From Pseudodesulfovibrio indicus (lineage in GTDB: Bacteria > Desulfobacterota > Desulfovibrionia > Desulfovibrionales > Desulfovibrionaceae): a DNA stretch of 64,000 nt. The notes beneath the pieces were generated by a model. The model was not told the DNA's origin and ran no database searches. It saw only the letters and a program-made list of their open reading frames with translations. Shown piece after piece: positions 21,511-32,073 of this stretch. The DNA lies in assembly GCF_001563225.1 (NCBI RefSeq), contig NZ_CP014206.1, forward strand, positions 2,480,001-2,544,000. Reading direction: 5' to 3'. The translations under genes and the position numbers were made by a program. Each line of letters opens with the position of its first letter. Position 1 is the first letter of the stretch.

Positions 21511-23172
21511 TTATCCTTCCTGTTTCCAGGCGTATTCGTTGTCCTTGTCGGCGGAGGCGCAAGTCAGTTCGATGTCGCGCAGCCGCGCCCAGTAGGTGGT
21601 TCCCTTGACGGCCTGGTCGCACATCTGGCGGACGTGCGAGTAGTATTCGAGCTGGGATACCATCCTGTCCAGCTCCAGGCTACCTTGGGCGCCCGCTTTG
21701 AGCAATGCATCTTTCAACTCATGATACTGATCGTCAAGTTCGTGCATCAGCTTGCCCAAGGAGGGGAACTCCGGGGCGCAGGGCGTGTGGGCCACGTCGA
21801 GGATGGTGCGCACGTCGCGCCGGAACTGCCGGGCGGACTCCCCGGACATGCCGGGCAGGTTGTGGTCCGTGTCCGCGTGCTGCTGATGGACTTCGGCGAT
21901 GATGTTCAGGGTTTTGCGGTAGTATTGGACCACGCGCAGGGCGGCTGGCATCTGGACCGCCGCCGGATCGGCCAGGTCGGATCGCTGGAGCTTGACGCAA
22001 TAGGCGCGGATGGCCGCGACCAGGGTTTCGATGGCCATCCTGTCCTTGAGGAAATCCGGATGGCGGAAGCGGGAGGCCAGGGCCTTCCGGCAGGTGTCCC
22101 GGACCATTTCGCCCAGCCTGCCCAGCTCCATGAACAGCGCGTCCATGGCCAGGGACGGGGTGGCCAGCAGGTTGTTGTCCAGGTACCGGGGCTTGCCCAT
22201 CTCGGCCAGTTCGCGTCCTATGTGCCGGTCGAGGAAGGCGGTCAGCCGGTGGGTGAAGGGCAGGAACAGGAGCACGCCCAGGATGTTGAAGACGGTGTGG
22301 AACAGGGCCAGGGTGGTGGCCGTGTCGTAGTCCGGGCTCAGGGAGGCGAGGAGGTTCACGCCCTTGAGCAGCAGGGGGATGGTCAGCAGGGCGACCAGCC
22401 CGGTGCCGAGGTTGAAGATGATGTGCGCCGCGGCCACCTTCTTGGCGTTGTAGGTGGCCCCGATGACCGAGAACAGGGCCGTGGAGGTGGTGCCGATGTT
22501 GGTCCCGATGGTCGCGGCGGCCGCGCTCTCCAGGGTGACGATGCCGGACATGGCGGCGGTCAGGACCAGGGCCATGGCCGCGCTGGAGCTCTGCATGAGC
22601 AGGGTCAGGATCGCGCCCACGGCCACGAACAGCAGCACGCCCGGCACGCCTCCGATGTTGTAGGCCGCCAGGTCCACGACCCGGTCCAATCCCTGGAAGG
22701 TGGACTGGAGCGTCTCGATGCCCAGGAAGAAGATGCCGAAGCCGGTCAGGGCGTCGCCCAGGTGCTTGCGCCGGGTCTCGCCGCCGGTCAGCCGGAGGAT
22801 GGCGCCCAGCCCGACCATGGGCAGGGCCAGGGCCTTGACGTTCACGCTCACGCCCACGGCGGCCACGATCCAGCTGGTCACCGTGGTCCCGATGTTGGAG
22901 CCGAAGATGACGCCCACGGACTGGGGCAGGGTCATCAGCCCCGCGTTGACGAAGCCGATGACGGCCACGGTGATGGCGCTGGAGGACTGCACCAGGGCGG
23001 TGATCATGAACCCCGAGAACAATCCCCTGAGCGGGGTCCGGGTCCATTTGCCCAGGATGGTGCGCAGGGCGTTGCCCGCCGCGTTGCGCAGCCCCTTGGT
23101 CATCAGGCGCATGCCGAGAAGGAAAAGGCCCAGGCCTCCGAACAGCCCGGCGATGAGGAAAAAGGTGGTCAC
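21511..23172 (-). CDS. Na/Pi cotransporter family protein with C-terminal PhoU-like domain
   Basis: Membrane transporter of about 553 residues of the NptA/YjbB type. Two inverted halves each carry the signature QSSSA (in ALVQSSSAITVAVIG and LMQSSSAAMALVL) followed by NIGTT, residues of the sodium and phosphate site. The last third (about 340-553) is a soluble helical PhoU-like region. The GTG at 23172 has CAGGAGAC 10 bases upstream, which I prefer over an ATG 36 bases further out that has no ribosome binding site. The ribosome binding site can be sequestered by an inverted repeat just upstream. The next gene downstream encodes an anchored helical protein. Confidence 0.87.
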   Translation of the reverse strand: MTTFFLIAGLFGGLGLFLLGMRLMTKGLRNAAGNALRTILGKWTRTPLRGLFSGFMITALVQSSSAITVAVIGFVNAGLMTLPQSVGVIFGSNIGTTVTSWIVAAVGVSVNVKALALPMVGLGAILRLTGGETRRKHLGDALTGFGIFFLGIETLQSTFQGLDRVVDLAAYNIGGVPGVLLFVAVGAILTLLMQSSSAAMALVLTAAMSGIVTLESAAAATIGTNIGTTSTALFSVIGATYNAKKVAAAHIIFNLGTGLVALLTIPLLLKGVNLLASLSPDYDTATTLALFHTVFNILGVLLFLPFTHRLTAFLDRHIGRELAEMGKPRYLDNNLLATPSLAMDALFMELGRLGEMVRDTCRKALASRFRHPDFLKDRMAIETLVAAIRAYCVKLQRSDLADPAAVQMPAALRVVQYYRKTLNIIAEVHQQHADTDHNLPGMSGESARQFRRDVRTILDVAHTPCAPEFPSLGKLMHELDDQYHELKDALLKAGAQGSLELDRMVSQLEYYSHVRQMCDQAVKGTTYWARLRDIELTCASADKDNEYAWKQEG

Positions 23173-23182
23173 GGTCGGTTGT

Positions 23183-23224
23183 CTCCTGGCAACATATGGA
23201 TATTGCACTCATAGTTGCCAGGAG
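23183..23224 (-). promoter_or_regulatory. Inverted repeat covering the ribosome binding site of the Na/Pi gene
   Basis: CTCCTGGCAAC (23183-23193) and GTTGCCAGGAG (23214-23224) are exact complements around a 20-base loop. On the minus-strand mRNA the 3' arm contains the CCAGGAG ribosome binding site, so folding would hide it. Confidence 0.5.
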
Positions 23225-23251
23225 GGACAAAGTAAACAGGTTTCGGAAAGT

Positions 23252-23297
23252 GGCCGCCCGGCCCGAGCCTCCCGAAGGCGGGCCGGGCCGGGCGGCC
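23252..23297 (-). terminator. Strong GC hairpin between chemoreceptor and Na/Pi gene
   Basis: Arms GGCCGCCCGGCCCG (23252-23265) and its exact complement (23284-23297) around an 18-base loop, 17 bases after the chemoreceptor stop on the minus strand. There is no good T run, so it may be a transcript-end stabiliser or a weak terminator. Confidence 0.5.
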
Positions 23298-23313
23298 GGG
23301 GATGGGTGCCTGT

Positions 23314-25356
23314 TTATTGGTTCAGGGCCGCCTTCATGAACGGCACGTACTTCATGTCCGTTCCCTGGATGTGGTTCACCAGCCAATCCTTGAGGAAGTA
23401 GAAGAGGTCGCGGCTCATTGCGGTTTGGCCTGTTTCGAATTTATCAATGAAGTCGAATGCCTGTCGCATGAGGTCGTCGTGGACGGCCAGGTGTTCCTCG
23501 ATCTCCGGATACCCGTACCGTTCGAACAGGTCTTTTTCCTGGTTGAAGTGGAAGGTGGTGTAGCTCCTGAGGTCGCTCAGGATGGGGCCGAGCACGCCTT
23601 TGCCCTTGCCTTGCTGCATGGCGCTGTTCAGGAGATTGATGATCCTGATCAGCTCCTTGTGCTGGTCGTCGATGAGCTTGATGCCCGTGGCGATGGCGTC
23701 GCTCCAGACTATGAGCGGCTTGGACTTGCTCAGGTCGATGTCCACGGGTTCCGTGTTGCGCGGCAAAGGAACTGCGCGTGGTTTGGGTGCGGCCGGTTTC
23801 GGGGCTGCGGATACCGGTAGTTCCGGTTCGGGCAGCTGTTGCGGCGCGGCCTTTATGACCTTGGTGGACGGTTTGCAGACCGAACCGCTGCCGCCGGTAT
23901 TGAAGAAGGTAAGCTCCTGGCGGAGGCTGGCCGCCTCTTCCGAAAGCTGTTCAATGGTCCCGGAGAGTTCGCGGGCCATGCTCGCCGTTTGCTGGATGCC
24001 GTGGTCCAGGTCGCGCACGGCGGTGCCGACCATCTCGGTTTCGCGGTGCTGTTCCGAGCTGGCCGCGTTGATCTCCTCGATCATGCCCGCGGTCTTCTCG
24101 ATGTCCGGGACCAGCATCTGGAGCAGCTCCCCGGCCTTGTTGGAGATGTCGAGCGTGTTGGCGGACAGCTCGCTGATCTCCTTGGCCGCCATGCCGCTTC
24201 GTTCCGCCAGCTTGCGCACCTCGGACGCCACCACGGCGAATCCCTTGCCGTGCTCGCCCGCCCGCGCGGCCTCGATGGCGGCGTTCAGGGCCAGGAGGTT
24301 GGTCTGCCGGGCGATCTCCTCGATGACCGTGATCTTGCCCGCGATGGTGGTGATGGCCTCCAGGGCGGTGCTCACGGAATGCCCGCTCTGACGGGCGTCC
24401 TCGGCGGCCTTGATGGCCAGGTGGTGGGTCTCCATGGAGTTCCTGGCGGTGTCGGCGATCTTGGTGCGCATGGATTCCATGAGCCCGGAGATGTCGCTCA
24501 CCGATCCGGCCTGCCGGGTGGCGCCCTCGGCCAGGGTGGCGGCCATGTCGTTCATGTCCTCGCTCCGTTCGGCCATGTTCTCGGTGGACGCCTTGGCCTG
24601 GCTGACCACATCCTTGAGCTTGTCCTCCATGGTGGTCAGGGTTCTGGCCACGATGCCGATCTCGTCGTTCTGGTCGTTGAAGCACACCTGGGTCAGGTCG
24701 CCCTGGCAGATGCTGTCCATGGCCTCGCTGAAATTGGACAGGGGAATGACGATCTTTCGCTGGATGGCCAGGAAGCTGATAAGCGTGGTCAGGAGCATGA
24801 TGCCGATGCCGATGAGCTGGGAGATGAGCAGCCCGTCGACCCGCGCCTCGGATTCCTCCTGCATCATGGTCACGGCCTCGTTCATGTTGACCAGCACGGC
24901 CAGATTCTTCTTGTTGAAGTCGGGCTCCAGCTCCTGGCGTTCGAGGATGGCGTTCACCGAGGCGGTGTATTCATCCCACAGCTGCTCGACCTTGAGCAAC
25001 TGCTCGCGGACCGCGTCCGAGGGCATGGGCAGTTCCTTGGCGGGGCCGTCCGGGTCGGCGGTGACCGGGGCCGAACCGGAGTTGGTCAGGGCGTCTAGGG
25101 TCTGTTTGAAGAGCCTGGAGGTGGACTGGACCTGCCCCTTCACTGCGGCCACGTCCCGACCGGCCTGGGCCCCGTCAAGAAAGAGCAGCGCCTCCTTGGC
25201 CACTTTCTGGCTGAGCATGCGCTGGCGGCCCGCAAGGTTGATCACCAATCCGTCGAACTCCTGCGCGGAGGTGATCACCAGCGTGGCCACGAACATGGCC
25301 ATGCCGATGCACAAAAGCAATCCGATCGAGGAGTACAGTTTTAGCCGAAGACTCAT
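23314..25356 (-). CDS. Methyl-accepting chemotaxis protein with C-terminal bacteriohemerythrin
   Basis: Chemoreceptor of 680 residues. First membrane helix at about 8-30, a PilJ-like periplasmic sensor (INLAGRQRMLSQKVAKEALL), second membrane helix near 180-200, HAMP, then the signalling tip QTNLLALNAAIEAARAGEHG. After a Pro/Ala-rich linker, residues from about 548 form a hemerythrin domain with di-iron ligands in DDQHKEL, HFNQEKDLFE, EEHLAVHDDL and NHIQGTD. This architecture recalls DcrH of Desulfovibrio, an oxygen sensor for aerotaxis. GGAGG lies 5 bases before the ATG at 25356. It appears to be a single-gene unit that may read into the Na/Pi pair. Confidence 0.93.
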   Translation of the reverse strand: MSLRLKLYSSIGLLLCIGMAMFVATLVITSAQEFDGLVINLAGRQRMLSQKVAKEALLFLDGAQAGRDVAAVKGQVQSTSRLFKQTLDALTNSGSAPVTADPDGPAKELPMPSDAVREQLLKVEQLWDEYTASVNAILERQELEPDFNKKNLAVLVNMNEAVTMMQEESEARVDGLLISQLIGIGIMLLTTLISFLAIQRKIVIPLSNFSEAMDSICQGDLTQVCFNDQNDEIGIVARTLTTMEDKLKDVVSQAKASTENMAERSEDMNDMAATLAEGATRQAGSVSDISGLMESMRTKIADTARNSMETHHLAIKAAEDARQSGHSVSTALEAITTIAGKITVIEEIARQTNLLALNAAIEAARAGEHGKGFAVVASEVRKLAERSGMAAKEISELSANTLDISNKAGELLQMLVPDIEKTAGMIEEINAASSEQHRETEMVGTAVRDLDHGIQQTASMARELSGTIEQLSEEAASLRQELTFFNTGGSGSVCKPSTKVIKAAPQQLPEPELPVSAAPKPAAPKPRAVPLPRNTEPVDIDLSKSKPLIVWSDAIATGIKLIDDQHKELIRIINLLNSAMQQGKGKGVLGPILSDLRSYTTFHFNQEKDLFERYGYPEIEEHLAVHDDLMRQAFDFIDKFETGQTAMSRDLFYFLKDWLVNHIQGTDMKYVPFMKAALNQ

Positions 25357-25387
25357 CAAAACCTCCCGGATGAACAGTGGTGCTTCC

Positions 25388-25401
25388 GTTCGATATCGAA
25401 C
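25388..25401. promoter_or_regulatory. Perfect 14-bp palindrome upstream of the chemoreceptor
   Basis: GTTCGATATCGAAC lies 32-45 bases before the chemoreceptor ATG. It could be a repressor or activator operator; no regulator is assigned. Confidence 0.35.
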
Positions 25402-25512
25402 AGGCTGTTTGACGTATAGAAGAAGACGTTAACACGAACGGAGCATTTCGGAAGATTATAATTTTTGGAACGAGGGAAATGACACGGCGGGGAAGGGGGC
25501 GCAGGACAACGA

Positions 25513-25542
25513 AAAAGCCCTTGCGATTTCTCGCAAGGGCTT
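25513..25542 (-). terminator. Terminator after tRNA-Asn
   Basis: Stem AAGCCCTTGCGA with a TTTC loop and its complement; the A5 run on the left reads as T5 on the minus strand, about 10 bases after the tRNA end. Confidence 0.85.
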
Positions 25543-25551
25543 GATTCTCTT

Positions 25552-25627
25552 TGGCTCCCCAGCACGGACTTGAACCGCGAACCTAGTGATTAACAGTCAC
25601 CCGCTCTGCCGATTGAGCTACTGGGGA
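25552..25627 (-). tRNA. tRNA-Asn (anticodon GTT)
   Basis: On the minus strand: acceptor TCCCCAG pairs with CTGGGGA, D arm GCTC...GAGC, anticodon loop CTGTTAA giving anticodon GTT, T arm CGCGG-TTCAAGT-CCGTG, and encoded CCA. Length 76 bases. Confidence 0.96.
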
Positions 25628-25652
25628 ACATTTTTCCGTCGAAGCGAGAGAG

Positions 25653-25681
25653 TGTTTAAACAAATCGTTTCGGGGGGTCAA
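25653..25681 (-). promoter_or_regulatory. Sigma-70 promoter of tRNA-Asn
   Basis: On the minus strand TTGACC (25681-25676) and TAAACA (25658-25653) are separated by 17 bases, and the -10 lies 25 bases before the tRNA. Confidence 0.6.
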
Positions 25682-25749
25682 GCAAAAAAAGTGGACTTTG
25701 TCATGAAAAAGCAAATAAGGTTTCTCCGGGGGCTAAAGAGTCCATTTTC

Positions 25750-25778
25750 TTGACGGGAAGAGCTATTTGGCTTACGGA
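25750..25778 (+). promoter_or_regulatory. Sigma-70 promoter of the lysS-lol-bam-lpx run
   Basis: TTGACG at 25750-25755 and TACGGA at 25773-25778 with a 17-base spacer, about 45 bases before the lysS start. Confidence 0.5.
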
Positions 25779-25830
25779 ATCAACGTCTCTCGCATTTTTC
25801 TAGACTTAGAGAGGCACAGGGAAAAACAAA

Positions 25831-27413
<1,583 letters not shown>

Positions 27414-27418
27414 GTTGT

Positions 27419-28648
27419 ATGCGGTTTGAGACGTTCATCGCCACCCGCTACCTGTTTGCCCTGCGCAAGCAGTCGTTCATCTCCGTCATATCGCTCTTCG
27501 CGATCTGCGGAGTGGCCATCGGGGTAGGCGCCCTGATTGTGGTCATCGGCGTGATGAACGGTTTTTCCACCGACCTGCGCGACAAGATCCTGGGCGTCAA
27601 CGCCCATATCCTGGTGACGTCGTTGCGCGGCGGCATCAGCGACTACAAAGAGCTGGCCGACGAAGCGATGAAGGTTCCGGGCGTCATAGGTGTGACGCCC
27701 TTCGTCTATTCCGAGGTCATGCTTTCCACCCGCACGGGCGTGAAGGGCGTGGTCCTGCGGGGCATCGACCCCGACACCTCGGGTTCGGTCCTGTCCCTTT
27801 CCAAGGACATGGTCAGCGGCGACATCGAGCGGCTCAAGGCGTCGGACGACTTTCCCGGGATCATCATCGGTTCCGAGCTGGCCAAGCGGCTGGGGCTGAC
27901 CGAAGGGTCCTTCGTGAATCTCCTGTCTCCGTCCGGGCAGTCCAGCGCTGCCGGGTTCACGCCCAAGGTCCGCCGCTTCGTGGTGGCGGGCATCTTCCGT
28001 ACCGGCATGTTCGAATACGACTCGTCGCTCGGCTACGTCAGCATCCCGGCGGCCCGCCAATTGCTCGGCTTCAAGGGCGACCTGGTTTCCGGACTGGAGA
28101 TCAGCGTCAACGACGTCTACAACGTCAAGCAGATCTCCAGCGACCTGCGTGACGCCATCTCCTCCTTCACGGTCTACGTCCGCAATTGGCAAGAGATGAA
28201 CGCCAACCTGTTCGCCGCCCTGGAGCTGGAAAAGTCCGCCATGTTCATCATCCTGGCCATGATCGTCCTGGTCGGCTCCTTCAGCATCGTCACCACTCTG
28301 GTCATGCTGGTCATCCAGAAGACCAAGGATATCGCGGTGCTGATGTCGCTCGGTGCGGACAAGGGGAGCATCCGGAACATCTTCATGCTCCAGGGGACCT
28401 TCATCGGCCTGGCCGGCACCGTGTTCGGCTTCCTGATCGGCGTTCCGGTCAGCCTGCTGCTGAAGAAATACCAGTTCATCAAGCTGCCGAGCAACGTCTA
28501 CCCAGTGGACTACCTGCCCGTCCGGCTGGAGGCCGTGGATCTTTTCGCCATCGGTGCGGCCGCGTTTCTCCTGTGTTTCGTGGCGACCATTTATCCCGCG
28601 CGCAGGGCCGCGGCCCTCAGTCCGTCGGAGGCCTTGCGTTATGAGTAA
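27419..28648 (+). CDS. lolC: Lipoprotein-releasing ABC transporter permease (LolC/LolE)
   Basis: Inner-membrane permease of 409 residues that with LolD extracts lipoproteins from the inner membrane. Membrane segments: one at about 20-45 (SVISLFAICGVAIGVGALIVVIGVMNG in part), a large periplasmic domain at about 45-270, then three helices near 275-300, 320-345 and 375-400, the standard LolC/E topology with MacB-like fold. It begins 5 bases after lysS and overlaps lolD by 8 bases. Only one permease gene is present here, so it may form a homodimer (LolF-like). Confidence 0.92.
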   Translation: MRFETFIATRYLFALRKQSFISVISLFAICGVAIGVGALIVVIGVMNGFSTDLRDKILGVNAHILVTSLRGGISDYKELADEAMKVPGVIGVTPFVYSEVMLSTRTGVKGVVLRGIDPDTSGSVLSLSKDMVSGDIERLKASDDFPGIIIGSELAKRLGLTEGSFVNLLSPSGQSSAAGFTPKVRRFVVAGIFRTGMFEYDSSLGYVSIPAARQLLGFKGDLVSGLEISVNDVYNVKQISSDLRDAISSFTVYVRNWQEMNANLFAALELEKSAMFIILAMIVLVGSFSIVTTLVMLVIQKTKDIAVLMSLGADKGSIRNIFMLQGTFIGLAGTVFGFLIGVPVSLLLKKYQFIKLPSNVYPVDYLPVRLEAVDLFAIGAAAFLLCFVATIYPARRAAALSPSEALRYE

Positions 28649-29324
28649 TGAGGCGATATACCGACTGATTGACGTCGGCAAGGAGTTCGACGGACCGTCC
28701 GAAGTGGTCCGCGTGCTCCGTCGGGTCGATCTGGACATCCCCCGCGGCGAGTCGCTGGCCATCCTGGGCGCGTCGGGATCGGGGAAGACCACGCTGCTGC
28801 ACATGTTGGGTACGCTGGACACCGTGACCAGCGGCAAGATATTTTTGAATGGTGTCGATCTCGGCACCTTGGGAGACAGGGCAAGGGCGGAATTGCGCAA
28901 CCGGGAAATCGGGTTCGTCTTCCAGTTCCACCACCTGTTGCCGGAGTTCTCCACGCTGGAGAACGTGGCGATGCCCGCCTTCATAGCCGGGAAGGGGCGT
29001 TCCGAGGGGATGCGCCTTGCAAGGGAAGCGCTCGACATGGTTGGACTTTCGCACAGGCTCGAACACAAGGTGACCACGCTTTCGGGCGGGGAACGCCAGC
29101 GGGCGGCCATTGCCAGGGCCATCCTGCTGCGGCCCAAGGTCCTGCTCGCGGACGAGCCGACCGGCAACCTTGATGAAGAGAACGGTGCCATGATAGGCAG
29201 ACTGTTAGCCACTCTTAATAATGAATTGGGTATGACCTTTGTGGTCGTTACACATAATCCGGAGCTCGCAGGAATGATGCATCGGCGCCTCGAATTGCGT
29301 TCAGGAGAACTCTATGCTCAGTAA
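28641..29324 (+). CDS. lolD: Lipoprotein-releasing ABC transporter ATPase LolD
   Basis: ATP-binding subunit of 227 residues driving lipoprotein release. Walker A is GASGSGKTT near residue 43, the Q-loop is FVFQFHHLLPEF, the ABC signature LSGGERQRAAIARAI near 145 and Walker B LLADEPTGNLDEE. The FQFHHLLPEF segment is characteristic of LolD. The ATG at 28641 lies inside the end of lolC; a longer frame upstream is the shadow of lolC. Its own 3' end overlaps bamA by 11 bases. Confidence 0.95.
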   Translation: MSNEAIYRLIDVGKEFDGPSEVVRVLRRVDLDIPRGESLAILGASGSGKTTLLHMLGTLDTVTSGKIFLNGVDLGTLGDRARAELRNREIGFVFQFHHLLPEFSTLENVAMPAFIAGKGRSEGMRLAREALDMVGLSHRLEHKVTTLSGGERQRAAIARAILLRPKVLLADEPTGNLDEENGAMIGRLLATLNNELGMTFVVVTHNPELAGMMHRRLELRSGELYAQ

Positions 29325-32037
29325 TCTCGTTCGCAGGATTGCGATTGGGGTGGTTGCTCTCGTCGTGCTGTCGGCCGCGGGAGCGGCGCACGCCGCACAG
29401 ACCCTGACCCAGAACGTTTCCGTTGCGGTGCTGCCCTTCGAGGTCAACGCCGGCAACGACCTGGGCTACCTCAAGGACAGTCTTCCCGAACTGCTTTCCG
29501 ACCGGCTGGGCGAAGCGGGCTTCAAGGTCGTGGATCCGGCCGAGGTCAAGCGCCTGGTGGACGAGAAGGGCTATGATCGTTTCGATCCCGCCAAGGCCCG
29601 CGAGCTGGGCCTCCTGGCCGGAGCCGAATTCGCCGTGTACGGCACCCTGAACCAGATCGGCGAGAGCCTGACCCTGGACGCCCGGCTGATAGACACCTAC
29701 GCCACCGACCCCGGCAAGAAGATGTCGGTTTCCAAGGACGGGCTGATCAACCTGCTCCCGGCCGTGGACGCGCTGGTCGACCGCATGCGCATGGACCTCC
29801 TCAGGCTCGACATCGTGGCCGAGGTGGACGTGGATGGGACCAAGGTCCTGGACAAGGAAGTGGTCCTGATGCGCATGACCCTGCAGAAGGGCGACATGCT
29901 GACCGCCAAGAGCGTCAATACCGCCCTTAAAAACGTATATGATCTCGGATATTTCGACGACGTCACCGTCAAAGTGGAAGACGTCGAGGACGGCAAGAAG
30001 GTGACCTTCGTGGTCAAGGAGAAGCCGCGGATCCAGGCGCTCGGCGTGCGCGGAGCGCACGAGATAGACGCCGAGGACATCCTCGAGGCCGTCTCCACCA
30101 AGAAGGGCAGCGTCGTCAACCCCAAGGTCCTGTCCGACGACATCCGGGTGATCCGCGAGATGTACCGCAAGGAAGGGTACTACAAGGCCCAGGTCACCCA
30201 CGAGATCGAGGACGCCGGCACCGGCATAGCCCGGTTGACCTACGTCATCGACGAAGGACCGCAGCTGTACATCGAACACGTCATCATCGACGGCGCCAAG
30301 CAGGTTGATCCGGACGACATCAAGGACGTCCTGGCCCTGAAGGAGCGCGGCATGTTCTCCTGGATCAACGATTCCGGCGTGCTCAAGGAGGAGCTCCTGG
30401 AGCGCGACGCCGCAGCCATCATGGCCTATTATCAGTCCAAGGGATTCCTGACCGCCCGGGTCGGACAGCCCGAGGTGGACATCAAGGACGACGGCATCGA
30501 CGTCATCTACAAGGTGTTCGAAGGCGACCGCTACAAGATGGGCACGACCTCCTTCAAGGGCGACCTCATCGAGGATCCGTCCAAGCTGCTGGAAGTGACC
30601 GACATCGATCGGCTCAAGGAAGAGGACGAGTACTTCGACCGCCTGATCCTGCGGAGCGACGTGGCCGCCCTGACGGCCTATTACAATAATTACGGCTATG
30701 CCTACGCCGACGTGGGCGTGCAGCTCGAAGACAATCCCGAGACCAAGATCGTCGACGTCGTCTACACCATCGCCAAGCATCAGCGGGTGCACATCCGTCG
30801 GGTGCTCGTCGAAGGCAACACCGTGACCCGCGACAACGTCATCCTGCGCGAGATGCGCCTGGGCGACGGCGACCAGTTCAGCGGCGACAAGCTGAAACGG
30901 TCCAACCAGCGGCTGACCAACCTCGACTACTTTGAAAAGGTCGACATCGCCCCGGTGCCCACCGGCAACCCCGAGGAGATGGACCTGGTGGTCAAGGTCA
31001 AGGACAAGGCCACCGGCAAGATCAGCGGCGGTATCGGCTACTCCACCTATGACAGCATCTTCTTCGGCGGCGAGATCTCCGAGAAGAACCTGTTCGGACG
31101 CGGTTACGAGACCGGCTTCAACGGCCAGATCGGCGGCTCCACCAATAAGTACATTCTGTACTTCCGGAACCCGCACATCAACGACACCGACCTCGGTTTC
31201 GGCGTCGAGGCCTTCAAGCGCGACACGGACTACAACCAGTACTCCATCGATTCCATCGGCGGTAACTTGAACTTCTCGTACCCCGTGGGCGAATACACCA
31301 AGCTGAAGTGGAACTACGGCCTGGAGTCCTACAAGATCTTCGACGTGTCCAGCAAGGCCTCCCAGAAGATCATGGACGACGAGGGCTATCACCTGTCCTC
31401 GACCCTGACCGGCATGGCCACCCGCGACACGCGGGACGACTTCCGCAACACCACCACCGGCACCGTCACCAAGCTGACCCTGGTCTTCGGCGGCGGCCCC
31501 CTGGCCGGCACCGACAACTTCGTCAAGTACATGGGCGACTTTTCCTGGTGGCACCCGGTGTTCGAGGAAGTGGTCTTCCATTCCAAGTTCTGGGCGGGCT
31601 ACCTGCACAAGAACTTCGGCGGCGACGACCTCCCCACGGCGCAGCGGTTCGAGTTGGGCGGCATCGATACGGTGCGCGGCTACAACAACTACTACATATC
31701 GCCGACCGAAGGCCCGAATTCGACGGCCACGGTGGGCGGCGACAAGGCGTTCTACACGAACCTCGAGTTGAAGCGGCCCATCAGCAAGGAGCTGGGCATC
31801 ACCGTCCTCGGCTTCTTTGACGCCGGTAACTCCTGGAAGGAAGGGGAGACCTACTTCGAGAAGGTCAAGCGCGGCGGCGAGGCCGCTCCGTCCCTGGGCC
31901 TGTACAAGTCTGTCGGCGCCGGCATCAACTGGTATTCCCCCATGGGTCCCGTCGGCCTTGTGTACGGCTACGCCCTGGACGACATCGACGGTTCCAAGCA
32001 GCACACCATCGAGCTGCTCATGGGCCAGTATTTCTAG
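29314..32037 (+). CDS. bamA: Outer membrane protein assembly factor BamA with extra N-terminal domain
   Basis: Central component of the Bam machine that inserts beta-barrel proteins. The 907-residue protein has a signal peptide (cleavage after about 28, AHA), then an additional domain at about 30-160 (SVAVLPFEVN, AEFAVYGTLNQIGESLTLDARLID) resembling TolB-N/CsgG-like domains, then five POTRA repeats from about 163 to 568, and the 16-strand barrel from about 570. The barrel has the VRGY loop motif near 786 and ends with a terminal Phe as needed for insertion. Typical BamA is about 800 residues; the extra domain explains the difference. It is coupled to lolD by an 11-base overlap. Confidence 0.95.
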   Translation: MLSNLVRRIAIGVVALVVLSAAGAAHAAQTLTQNVSVAVLPFEVNAGNDLGYLKDSLPELLSDRLGEAGFKVVDPAEVKRLVDEKGYDRFDPAKARELGLLAGAEFAVYGTLNQIGESLTLDARLIDTYATDPGKKMSVSKDGLINLLPAVDALVDRMRMDLLRLDIVAEVDVDGTKVLDKEVVLMRMTLQKGDMLTAKSVNTALKNVYDLGYFDDVTVKVEDVEDGKKVTFVVKEKPRIQALGVRGAHEIDAEDILEAVSTKKGSVVNPKVLSDDIRVIREMYRKEGYYKAQVTHEIEDAGTGIARLTYVIDEGPQLYIEHVIIDGAKQVDPDDIKDVLALKERGMFSWINDSGVLKEELLERDAAAIMAYYQSKGFLTARVGQPEVDIKDDGIDVIYKVFEGDRYKMGTTSFKGDLIEDPSKLLEVTDIDRLKEEDEYFDRLILRSDVAALTAYYNNYGYAYADVGVQLEDNPETKIVDVVYTIAKHQRVHIRRVLVEGNTVTRDNVILREMRLGDGDQFSGDKLKRSNQRLTNLDYFEKVDIAPVPTGNPEEMDLVVKVKDKATGKISGGIGYSTYDSIFFGGEISEKNLFGRGYETGFNGQIGGSTNKYILYFRNPHINDTDLGFGVEAFKRDTDYNQYSIDSIGGNLNFSYPVGEYTKLKWNYGLESYKIFDVSSKASQKIMDDEGYHLSSTLTGMATRDTRDDFRNTTTGTVTKLTLVFGGGPLAGTDNFVKYMGDFSWWHPVFEEVVFHSKFWAGYLHKNFGGDDLPTAQRFELGGIDTVRGYNNYYISPTEGPNSTATVGGDKAFYTNLELKRPISKELGITVLGFFDAGNSWKEGETYFEKVKRGGEAAPSLGLYKSVGAGINWYSPMGPVGLVYGYALDDIDGSKQHTIELLMGQYF

Positions 32038-32073
32038 AACAAAATCGCTCTCAATGAGTTAAGGAGTCATAGA

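Noticed and set aside
29248-32004. A 918-residue minus-strand open frame
   Set aside because: Antisense shadow of bamA; the plus-strand protein has complete POTRA and barrel motifs.
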